DNA of 9,545 bases from Verrucomicrobiota bacterium. Its GTDB lineage: Bacteria; Verrucomicrobiota; Verrucomicrobiia; Limisphaerales; UBA9464. The notes below the pieces were generated by a model, which searched no databases, was not told where the DNA came from, and worked only from the letters and a program-made list of their open reading frames with translations. The position numbers and the translations under genes were made by a program. Below are positions 1 to 5,691 of the stretch, in pieces. Location of the stretch: NCBI GenBank assembly GCA_947464705.1, contig CANHYD010000069.1, forward strand, positions 1-9,545, read 5' to 3'. The first letter of the stretch is position 1, and the number at the start of each line of letters is the position of its first letter.

Positions 1-1484
1 TGGCACAGTTCGGCATCGAGGTCGCACCCGGTGACATCACCAAGGGACCCACCATCACCCGGTATGAATTGCATCCGGCACCGGGGGTGAAACTGGAGAA
101 GATCGCGGGCCTGACCAACAACATCGCCGCAGCCATGAAGGCCGAACGGCTGAATATCCTAGCCCCGATTCCAGGAAAATCGTCGGTGGGTGTGGAGGTT
201 CCCAATGCGGTCAAGACCAAGGTCATCATGCGGGACCTTCTGGAGTCCCCGGAGTGGCAGAGCACCAAAGCCCGCATCCCCCTAGCCCTGGGCAAGGATG
301 TCTACGGCAATCCGATCATCGCCGACCTGGCCGAGATGCCTCACGTGCTCATCGCCGGCAGCACTGGTTCCGGTAAATCGGTCTGCATCAACACCATCAT
401 CGCCTCCTTGGTGTACCGGTTTAGCCCAGACCAACTCCGCTTCGTGATGATCGATCCGAAGGTGGTGGAATTGCAGCAGTACAACGCGTTGCCCCATCTC
501 GTGGTGCCCGTGGTGACCGATCCCAAGAAGGTGATTCTCGCACTGCGATGGGTGGTCAATGAGATGGAGAAGCGCTACCAGATCTTTGCGCGGGTCGGGG
601 TGCGCAACATCAAGTCGTTCAATGAGCGGCCGAAGGAAAAACCTCTGCCAATCAAGGAACCCGAGCTGCCGCTGACCGCACGCAAGGAACGGGTCGAGCC
701 GGGCGCCGATGGATTTGCCGTCGAGATCGATGAACAGATCGTCGTACCCCGGGACGAGGACATCGTCATCCCGGAGAAGCTCTCTTACATCGTGGTCATC
801 ATCGATGAGTTGGCGGACCTGATGCTTGTGGCCCCGGCCGATGTCGAGATGGCCATCGCCCGCATCACGCAGATGGCTCGGGCCGCGGGCATCCATTGCA
901 TCGTCGCCACCCAGCGTCCCTCGGTGGACGTCATCACCGGTGTCATCAAGGCCAACATCCCGGCCCGTATCGCCTTCCAGGTTGCAGCCAAGGTCGACTC
1001 CCGCACCATTCTAGACCAGATGGGCGCTGACAAGCTGTTGGGCAAGGGCGACATGCTCTACCTGCCACCGGGATCTGGGCGACTCATCCGCGCTCAAGGG
1101 GCCTTGATCACCGACGCCGAGATCGAAGCCGTGATGAACCACATCAGCGTGCAAGGCAAACCGAGCTACGAGCCCGAGATTCATCAGGCCCTTCAGAAGG
1201 CTCAGAGCAGCATGGGATCCTTGCCGCTCGATCCCGACGACGAGGGGAGCAGCGAGGACGACGAACTGCTCCGAAAGTGCATCGATGTGATCCGCACGGA
1301 AAAGAAGGCCAGTGTTTCCCTGCTGCAACGGCGGCTCAAATTGGGCTATGGCCGCGCGGCCCGCATGATGGACGAGCTCGAAGATCAAGGGGTCGTTGGG
1401 CCGAGCAAAGGGGCCGAACCGCGGGATATCCTCATCGATCTGGACGGCGGTGGTTTCGATGGTGGCAGCCAACGGTTGGTCTGA
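1..1484 (+). CDS. ftsK: DNA translocase FtsK/SpoIIIE, C-terminal part (5' end outside window)
   Basis: This is the motor and DNA-reading part of the septal DNA translocase that pumps chromosome ends through the closing division septum. The frame is open from base 3, with no start needed inside the window, and gives 493 residues before the TGA at 1482-1484. The first residues (GPTITRYELHPAPGVK) are the conserved beginning of the alpha/beta motor domain, so the TTG at 69 is not the real start. A Walker A motif AGSTGSGKS lies at visible residues 118-126 and Walker B YIVVIIDELADL at 262-273, followed by ATQRPSVDV near 302-310. Residues about 420-480 form the winged-helix gamma domain that reads chromosome-orienting DNA motifs (LLRKCIDVIR, GYGRAARMMDELE). 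The N-terminal membrane anchor must lie upstream. No truncation is visible at the 3' end. The family assignment is firm; SpoIIIE against FtsK is only a naming choice. Confidence 0.96.
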   Translation, partial: AQFGIEVAPGDITKGPTITRYELHPAPGVKLEKIAGLTNNIAAAMKAERLNILAPIPGKSSVGVEVPNAVKTKVIMRDLLESPEWQSTKARIPLALGKDVYGNPIIADLAEMPHVLIAGSTGSGKSVCINTIIASLVYRFSPDQLRFVMIDPKVVELQQYNALPHLVVPVVTDPKKVILALRWVVNEMEKRYQIFARVGVRNIKSFNERPKEKPLPIKEPELPLTARKERVEPGADGFAVEIDEQIVVPRDEDIVIPEKLSYIVVIIDELADLMLVAPADVEMAIARITQMARAAGIHCIVATQRPSVDVITGVIKANIPARIAFQVAAKVDSRTILDQMGADKLLGKGDMLYLPPGSGRLIRAQGALITDAEIEAVMNHISVQGKPSYEPEIHQALQKAQSSMGSLPLDPDDEGSSEDDELLRKCIDVIRTEKKASVSLLQRRLKLGYGRAARMMDELEDQGVVGPSKGAEPRDILIDLDGGGFDGGSQRLV

Positions 1485-1485
1485 A

Positions 1486-1522
1486 GGAGAGTCTCAGGAT
1501 CTGGCGGGGACTGAGCCTCTCC
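1486..1522 (+). terminator. Hairpin just after ftsK, possible transcript end
   Basis: Two bases after the ftsK stop codon, GGAGAG (1486-1491) pairs with CTCTCC (1517-1522), and CTCAG (1493-1497) pairs with CTGAG (1511-1515). This gives an 11-bp stem with one T/C mismatch and a 13-base loop. No T-run follows, so it is not a textbook intrinsic terminator. It could be a U-tract-less terminator or a 3' stabilising structure. A smaller GTGT/ACAC hairpin follows at 1524-1535. Confidence 0.4.
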
Positions 1523-1557
1523 AGTGTCCGTACACCGACTCGGGGGTGCATCTCACC

Positions 1558-1586
1558 TTGAGAAAGCACGGATTCGGGACTAGAAA
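1558..1586 (+). promoter_or_regulatory. Possible sigma70-type promoter for glgC
   Basis: TTGAGA at 1558-1563 matches five of six bases of the -35 consensus. After a 17-base spacer, TAGAAA at 1581-1586 matches four of six bases of the -10 consensus. Transcription would begin near 1593, giving a leader of less than 20 bases before the glgC ATG at 1610. The preceding hairpin supports glgC being its own transcription unit. Matches this good occur by chance, so confidence is low to moderate. Confidence 0.33.
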
Positions 1587-1609
1587 GACAAAAAATAGGT
1601 TCTCCCAGC

Positions 1610-2905
1610 ATGCCCCTTCCACGCCCCTCCTCCTTCAATGACAGCACCCTCAGCATCATCATGGGGGGAGGTCAGGGAACCCGTTTGTTCCCGTTAACCC
1701 GGGATCGCGCCAAGCCGGCCGTGCCGCTGGCGGGCAAGTACCGTCTGGTCGACATCCCCATTTCCAACTGCATTAACAGCGGTCTCCGTCGCATCTACCT
1801 GCTGACGCAGTTCAACTCGGCTTCGCTGCACCGGCACGTCTCTCAGAGCTACAAGTTCGATCACTTCAGTGGCGGCTTCGTCGAACTGCTGGCGGCCGAG
1901 CAGAGCTTCTCCAGCACGAGTTGGTATCAGGGGACGGCAGATGCGGTCCGCAAGAATCTCCAGCACTTCAAGAACAACGACTTCGAGTACGCGCTGATTC
2001 TCTCGGGTGACCAGTTGTACCAGATGGACTTTCAGGCGGTCATCCAGGCTCACATCGAGAACTCGGCCGACTTGACCGTGGCGACCATACCGGTGGCCGC
2101 ACGCGAGGCTTCAGCGCTGGGTATCATGCAGGTCAATCCGGAGAACCGAATCACCCGCTTCGTGGAGAAGCCGAAGGATCCCGCGGTGCTGGAGTCCATG
2201 AAGCTCGATCGGGCCACCTATCCGAAGCTGGGCATCCGACGTGATGAAGACCTTTATCTCGCCTCGATGGGCATCTATGTCTTCAACCGAGAAGTGCTCT
2301 TCGACTTGCTGAACAACAACCACACGGATTTCGGCAAGCACATCATTCCGGGAGCCATCGAGAATCACCGGGTCTATTCCTACATTTTCCAGGGCTACTG
2401 GGAGGACATCGGAACCATCCGCAGCTTCTTCGAAGCCAGCCTCGACCAGACCAGTGATCGGCCCCAGTTTGACTTCTTCAATCCCACGGTCTTCACCCGG
2501 CCCCGCTACCTGCCGGCCACCCGCATCGAGAGTGCAGCCATCGATCACGCGGTGATCGCCGATGGGTGCACCATCGACCACGCCCAGTTGCGCCACGCCG
2601 TCGTGGGCATTCGATCCATCCTCGACGCGGGGAGTTCACTGAATCGAGTGGTGATGATGGGGGCGGATTACTACGACAACACCGAGAAGCGCAATCGCCC
2701 TGAGAACCAGGGGATCCCCATTGGTGTGGGCCGCGGAACGCGGATCGACAACGCCATCATCGACAAGAATGCCCGCATCGGCCGCAACTGCATCCTGTCT
2801 CCTGAGGGCAAAGCAGCCGATGTGGATCACCCCCTCTATTACATCCGCGACGGTGTCTTGGTGATTCCCAAGGGGGCGGTCATCCCAGACAAGACCATCA
2901 TCTGA
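1610..2905 (+). CDS. glgC: Glucose-1-phosphate adenylyltransferase (ADP-glucose pyrophosphorylase)
   Basis: This enzyme makes ADP-glucose from ATP and glucose 1-phosphate, the committed step of bacterial glycogen synthesis, in the cytoplasm. The 431-residue length is normal. The nucleotide-binding loop GGGQGTRLFPLT begins at residue 19, followed by AKPAVPLAGKYRLVDIPISN (34-53). GTADAVRKN is at 108-116 and SGDQLY at 132-137, where Asp134 is the expected Mg-binding catalytic residue. FVEKP is at 184-188, where Lys187 corresponds to the glucose-1-phosphate-binding lysine, and YWEDIGT is at 263-269. The C-terminal third has the hexapeptide-like pattern of the left-handed beta-helix. The sequence resembles the cyanobacterial/plant type more than the enterobacterial type, so activation by 3-phosphoglycerate is possible (inference). 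The ATG at 1610 places the loop at the usual distance from the N-terminus. AGG at 1597-1599 is a weak ribosome site. No other glg gene lies in view. Confidence 0.96.
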   Translation: MPLPRPSSFNDSTLSIIMGGGQGTRLFPLTRDRAKPAVPLAGKYRLVDIPISNCINSGLRRIYLLTQFNSASLHRHVSQSYKFDHFSGGFVELLAAEQSFSSTSWYQGTADAVRKNLQHFKNNDFEYALILSGDQLYQMDFQAVIQAHIENSADLTVATIPVAAREASALGIMQVNPENRITRFVEKPKDPAVLESMKLDRATYPKLGIRRDEDLYLASMGIYVFNREVLFDLLNNNHTDFGKHIIPGAIENHRVYSYIFQGYWEDIGTIRSFFEASLDQTSDRPQFDFFNPTVFTRPRYLPATRIESAAIDHAVIADGCTIDHAQLRHAVVGIRSILDAGSSLNRVVMMGADYYDNTEKRNRPENQGIPIGVGRGTRIDNAIIDKNARIGRNCILSPEGKAADVDHPLYYIRDGVLVIPKGAVIPDKTII

Positions 2906-2922
2906 CGGGCGTTCCACTGGAT

Positions 2923-3035
2923 GAGGCAAACGGTCGTGTGGATCAGGTTTGCAAAATGATCGCTTGCCTCTCCAGAGGGAATGCCACTACGTTGTTTCTT
3001 CCTTTGAGGCAATTTGCCCGTGAAATCGGGCAGGA
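2923..3035 (+). promoter_or_regulatory. Inverted-repeat leader upstream of rpsP with competing hairpins
   Basis: The 142-base gap between glgC and rpsP contains GAGGCAA twice (2923-2929 and 3006-3012), with its exact complement TTGCCTC between them (2964-2970). Either copy can therefore pair with the middle element, but not both. GCAAAC (2926-2931) also pairs with GTTTGC (2947-2952). A last hairpin, TGCCCG (3015-3020) with CGGGCA (3027-3032) around a six-base loop, ends inside the likely ribosome site AGGA (3032-3035), 12 bases before the ATG. CCTCT/AGAGG (2967-2978) could form a further small stem. The arrangement looks like a regulatory leader, for example for ribosomal protein autoregulation, but this is inferred from base pairing alone. 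No recognised riboswitch class was seen and no clear promoter was found in the gap. Confidence 0.35.
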
Positions 3036-3047
3036 ATACACATTTCT

Positions 3048-3302
3048 ATGGTTCGCATTCGTTTGAAGCGCGGCGGTAATAAAAACAACCCGGTGTACCG
3101 GATCGTGGTGGCCGATGGACGCAGTCCCCGGGACGGCAAGTTCATTGAAGAGATTGGCACCTACAATCCCAAGACCAAGGGTAACAACTACACCCTGGAT
3201 TTGGGCCGCGCCCAGTACTGGGTGGGTGTCGGGGCTCAGCCCAGCGAGACGGTGGCTTCTTTCATCAAGAAGTCGACCAAGGTGGCTGCCGTTGCTGCCT
3301 GA
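3048..3302 (+). CDS. rpsP: 30S ribosomal protein S16
   Basis: S16 binds 16S rRNA early in assembly of the small subunit body. The 84-residue product has the family opening VRIRLKRGGNKNNPVYRIVV, then ADGRSPRDGKFIEEIGTYNP at residues about 22-41. A block ending in WVGVGAQPSETV follows, matching the usual W-x-x-x-GAQP-(S/T)-xTV signature near residues 58-69. A short Ala/Lys-rich tail ends the protein, a normal length for bacterial S16. The ATG at 3048 gives the canonical MVRIRL start. It leads the rpsP-khpA pair, with 28 bases between this stop and the next start, consistent with cotranscription. The structured leader described upstream may control its translation. Confidence 0.98.
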   Translation: MVRIRLKRGGNKNNPVYRIVVADGRSPRDGKFIEEIGTYNPKTKGNNYTLDLGRAQYWVGVGAQPSETVASFIKKSTKVAAVAA

Positions 3303-3330
3303 AGCTGCTCATCGCTGACACGTTGTCGCC

Positions 3331-3567
3331 ATGCAGGCCTTCCTCGAGTTTGTGGTGAAGGAGTTGGTGGATGAACCGGAATCGGTTTCCGTGACTCCGG
3401 CCGAACGGGGAGGGCTGACGGTGTACGAGGTGCGCGTGGCTCGCCAGGATGCCGGAAAGATCATCGGTCGTCGTGGCGGCACGATCCAAGCCATTCGGTC
3501 GGTGCTCCAAGTGGGCGCGGCCAAGGCGGGGCGTCGCTGCACGGTCGATTTGGTCGAAGACGAATAG
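3331..3567 (+). CDS. khpA: KH-domain RNA-binding protein, KhpA (YlqC) family
   Basis: This is a single-KH-domain protein of 78 residues. In other bacteria KhpA binds RNA, often together with KhpB/Jag, and affects cell size or RNA turnover; its exact job here is unknown. The KH signature is IIGRRGGTIQAIR, with the GxxG loop GRRG at residues 46-49. The acidic opening LEFVVKELVDEPESVSV and the ending CTVDLVED are typical of the family. It lies between rpsP and trmD, the usual place for this gene in many phyla, where it normally precedes rimM. A short spacing to rpsP suggests a shared transcript. The protein looks complete. The ATG start has no strong purine-rich site upstream. Confidence 0.93.
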   Translation: MQAFLEFVVKELVDEPESVSVTPAERGGLTVYEVRVARQDAGKIIGRRGGTIQAIRSVLQVGAAKAGRRCTVDLVEDE

Positions 3568-4126
3568 TATCCAAGTCGGACCATTCGGGTTGGACGCTTC
3601 AGTTCAATAATCCGGATCCAGTGATTTGGATCGTTTAACTTGGGTCGGAGCATTCATTGGCCCGAAATCTTCAGGGTCTATCCTTCTGGGTTCAACCGTC
3701 TCAGGTCGGTTCACTCCGGTCGCTCACCAAGAGGACCTAACGACTTGGGTATGTAAGGATCTGGGGTTCTAAGGACCTATCTGAAGCGAATCCACTTCGG
3801 GGCGAAATCCTCCAGTTTGACCGGCTTCACGGCCCACCGATTGGGCCCAAAGCTTTGGATATCTCTGGTGCAAGACGGTTCCGTTGGGCGGAGTCTTACT
3901 GGACGGCTTGAATCGGTGATCGGTGATCGGGTTTTGGTTCGATCTCCAGAAATCTCCAGGCCACTTTTGAGCGAACGGAAGCAACGGGTTGCTGCCGTGG
4001 TGTCTTGCAGTCGTTCTGGCGCAGGTGTCACCAGCGATGGTTCATCCGGGCCGAGCTTGGAGTTGTTGAAGCCGGTTGGACGAACCGCGGAGACGGGTGA
4101 GGTCGCAGACTCGAGCGGGGTGTCCC
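3568..4126 (+). other. 559-bp stretch in the rimM position with no convincing gene
   Basis: In the common order rpsP-(khpA)-rimM-trmD-rplS this interval would hold rimM, but none of the frames I could read shows a RimM N-terminal GxxxxxHGLKGEV-type motif. The first 200 bases are visibly lower in GC than the genes and contain short repeated elements: AGGACCTA at 3732-3739 and 3772-3779, TCGGACCATTCGG-like and TCGGAGCATTC-like copies near 3576 and 3645, and a 7-bp tandem TCGGTGA at 3913-3926. A 6-bp perfect hairpin GATCCA/TGGATC (3615-3632) followed by GTTT could be a weak end for the rpsP-khpA transcript. A + frame is open from 3757 to 4137 and overlaps the trmD start, but it has only a TTG start (3817), no recognised motif and a composition I would not call coding. 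No tRNA, SRP RNA, RNase P RNA or tmRNA landmark was recognised. Confidence 0.6.
3615..3636 (+). terminator. Weak hairpin after khpA, possible terminator
   Basis: GATCCA (3615-3620) and TGGATC (3627-3632) are perfect inverted copies around a six-base loop, followed by GTTT. The stem is short and AT-balanced and the T-run is only three bases. It is at best a weak terminator or pause site 48 bases after the khpA stop. Confidence 0.2.
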
Positions 4127-4822
4127 ATGAAAGTTGATATTTTAACCCTGTTTCCGGAGATGTTCGTAGGTCCTTTGGACGAGAGCATCGTGGGGAGGGC
4201 CCGGAAGACGGGGATTTTGGATCTCAAGATTCATTTTCTTCGCGACTGGGCTCATGACCGGCATAAAACGGTCGATGACCGACCGTTCGGCGGTGGGCCG
4301 GGAATGGTTCTCAAGCCGGAACCGATCTTTGAAGCAGTGGAGTCCCTTCGGGGGCCAGAAACGCGAGTGATCCTCACCGCTCCCGGGGGGCGTCCCTTCA
4401 ACCAAGCGGTGGCAGGTCAGTTGGCGGCGATCCCGCATGTGATCCTGATCTGCGGGAGCTATGAGGGGTTCGATGAGCGTATCTGGGAGCATTTGGCCGA
4501 CGATGCGCTGAGCATCGGCGACTATGTGCTCACCAATGGGGCGTTGCCCGCGATGGTCATCGTAGACACGGTGACTCGCCTGTTGCCCGGAGCTCTGGGA
4601 GACGCGATGAGCGCTTCCGAAGAATCTCATGGTGACGGATTGCTCGAATACCCCCATTTTACCCGACCTGCGGATTTCCGTGGGTGGACAGTGCCTGAGG
4701 TGCTCATGTCCGGAAACCACGCCGAGATCGCCCGATGGAGACAGAAAGAATCCATGAGACGGACGGCAGAGCGCCGGCCGGATATGTGGAAAAAGTACCG
4801 CTGGCGAAAACCGGGCAAATAG
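4127..4822 (+). CDS. trmD: tRNA (guanine-N1)-methyltransferase TrmD
   Basis: TrmD methylates N1 of G37 next to the anticodon using S-adenosylmethionine, which prevents +1 frameshifting. It acts in the cytoplasm as a homodimer with a trefoil-knot fold. The product is 231 residues and opens MKVDILTLFPEMF, as the family does, so I take the ATG at 4127 over an in-frame ATG at 4076. Landmarks are PFGGGPGM (53-60), CGSYEGFDERI (109-119), LSIGDYVLTNGALPA (128-142), TRLLPGALG (150-158), GLLEYPHFTRP (171-181) and LMSGNHAEIARWR (193-205). Two details differ from the E. coli type. The catalytic Asp169 position, 15 residues after the conserved Arg154 (here Arg151), is Glu166 in SEESH. The usual CGRYEG is CGSYEG. 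A GAGCGGGG stretch (4113-4120) may serve as ribosome site. It stands apart from its neighbours, with 559 bp before and 213 bp after. Confidence 0.96.
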   Translation: MKVDILTLFPEMFVGPLDESIVGRARKTGILDLKIHFLRDWAHDRHKTVDDRPFGGGPGMVLKPEPIFEAVESLRGPETRVILTAPGGRPFNQAVAGQLAAIPHVILICGSYEGFDERIWEHLADDALSIGDYVLTNGALPAMVIVDTVTRLLPGALGDAMSASEESHGDGLLEYPHFTRPADFRGWTVPEVLMSGNHAEIARWRQKESMRRTAERRPDMWKKYRWRKPGK

Positions 4823-4840
4823 CCCAAGTTAGGGTGCTTT

Positions 4841-4865
4841 CCGATCCAGATCGAATTGCGATCGG
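4841..4865 (+). terminator. Small inverted repeat after trmD, possible transcript end
   Basis: CCGATC (4841-4846) and GATCGG (4860-4865) are inverted copies. An overlapping alternative stem, GATCG (4849-4853) with CGATC (4859-4863), can form instead. No T-run follows. The position, 18 bases after the trmD stop, is right for a 3' structure, but the evidence is weak. Confidence 0.2.
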
Positions 4866-5035
4866 GGTGGGATCAACACGGGGCCGGCTGAAGGCCGTCG
4901 TTGGGCTCAGTTAAAATTAGGCCGTCGAAATTTCGGATGTCGAATTGACGGGTGGAAAGTTTTTTTGGAGTCTTGGTTTTTACAAGATTGAGGGTTTGGG
5001 AAATTTAGTTTTGGAAATTTGAAGAGAACACAGCC
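4866..5035 (+). promoter_or_regulatory. AT-rich leader upstream of rplS
   Basis: The bases before rplS change sharply from GC-rich to AT-rich from about 4910 on, with T-runs at 4960-4966 and 4977-4981. The octamer GGAAATTT occurs twice, at 4999-5006 and 5013-5020, 14 bases apart, just before the purine-rich GAAGAGA (5021-5027), which is a plausible ribosome site for the ATG at 5036. A TTGACG at 4945-4950 resembles a -35 box but has no matching -10 at the right distance. This is probably where rplS gets its own promoter or translational control, though no element can be assigned firmly. Confidence 0.3.
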
Positions 5036-5416
5036 ATGAACAAGGCCGTATTGTTTGACAAAATCGAGGGCGAGCAGTTCCGCAAGGAAGCCGCGAAATT
5101 CAACGTGGGCGACAGCGTCCGGGTGCACACCAAGGTCGTCGAAGGCGACAAGGAGCGCATTCAGATCTTCGCGGGTGTCGTGATTGGTGTCCGCGGCCGC
5201 GGTTTGAACCAGACCTTCACCGTCCGTCGTATCAGCTACGGCGAGGGTGTGGAGCGTATCTTCCCGACGCACTCCCCGCGCGTGGACAAGATCGAAGTGG
5301 AGCGCGAAGGTTCCGTGCGTCGCGCCAAATTGACCTACCTCCGTGGCCGTATCGGCAAGGGAGCTATGGCAGTCAAGGAGAAGGACACGCTCCGGGACAA
5401 GTTGCTGGCCGCCTGA
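5036..5416 (+). CDS. rplS: 50S ribosomal protein L19
   Basis: L19 lies at the interface of the two ribosomal subunits and contacts both rRNAs. The 126-residue product has the family core: FNVGDSVRVHTKVVEGDKER at residues about 22-41, then IQIFAGVVIGVRGRG, TFTVRRISYGEGVERIFPTH and SPRVDKIEVEREGSVRRAKL, with LTYLRGRIGKGA near 98-109. The N-terminal extension MNKAVLFDKIEGEQFRKE is within the normal range. GAAGAGA, about nine bases before the ATG, may recruit ribosomes. It normally follows trmD closely, but here a 213-bp AT-rich gap precedes it. A strong terminator follows the stop codon, so it ends its transcription unit. Confidence 0.98.
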   Translation: MNKAVLFDKIEGEQFRKEAAKFNVGDSVRVHTKVVEGDKERIQIFAGVVIGVRGRGLNQTFTVRRISYGEGVERIFPTHSPRVDKIEVEREGSVRRAKLTYLRGRIGKGAMAVKEKDTLRDKLLAA

Positions 5417-5450
5417 TCGGCACTCAGCATCCTTCATCTCAAGAATCTCG

Positions 5451-5489
5451 TGGGGTCCGGTGCCTAAGGTGCCGGGCCCCATTTTCATT
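5451..5489 (+). terminator. Strong intrinsic terminator after rplS
   Basis: The left arm at 5451-5464 (TGGGGTCCGGTGCC) pairs with the right arm at 5468-5481 (GGTGCCGGGCCCCA) around a three-base TAA loop. The 14-bp stem includes three G/T wobble pairs. TTTTCATT follows immediately (5482-5489). A GC-rich stem plus T-run, 34 bases after the rplS stop, is a typical rho-independent terminator. It separates the ribosomal genes from the DUF1501 module. Confidence 0.8.
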
Positions 5490-5691
5490 GGCTGGGCAGG
5501 GGCGCTATCCACTGGCCCTTCTTGCTGGATTGGCACCGGATTCTTCGCCGACGGGTCTCTGGACAAAATCTTGGTGGAGACGGGCGGTTGCAAATTCTCC
5601 TGCGCCCACGGGCGCCCGCCGGAAGAATCGTCTGGAACCCATCAGAAAATCGGGGGCTTCGGGGTTGACACCCCCCTGTTTTTGAAGTGCT

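Noticed and set aside
1694..2596. Long minus-strand frames opposite glgC, and similar ones opposite ftsK, trmD and the DUF1501 genes
   Set aside because: These are shadows caused by biased codon use on the opposite strand of GC-rich genes; none has a recognisable domain.
3913..3930. Short tandem TCGGTGATCGGTGATCGG as a possible repeat array
   Set aside because: Only two and a half 7-bp units; far too few and too short for CRISPR, iteron or minisatellite calls.
3777..4031. An 84-codon minus-strand frame ending in VKLEDFAPKWIRFR
   Set aside because: The ending looks protein-like, but the rest has no motif, there is no ribosome site, and every supported gene in the window is on the + strand.
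3817..4137. A 106-codon + frame in the khpA-trmD gap, overlapping the trmD start
   Set aside because: It begins with TTG without a ribosome site, shows no recognised motif, is rich in Ser/Gly/Arg as expected of random GC-rich frames, and runs into trmD in another frame. Kept only as a possibility in the findings.
5581..5618. GC-rich inverted repeats CGGGCG/CGCCCG and GCGCC/GGCGC in the gap before the DUF1501 genes
   Set aside because: Short GC-only palindromes are expected by chance at this composition, and no T-run or operator-like symmetry supports a function.
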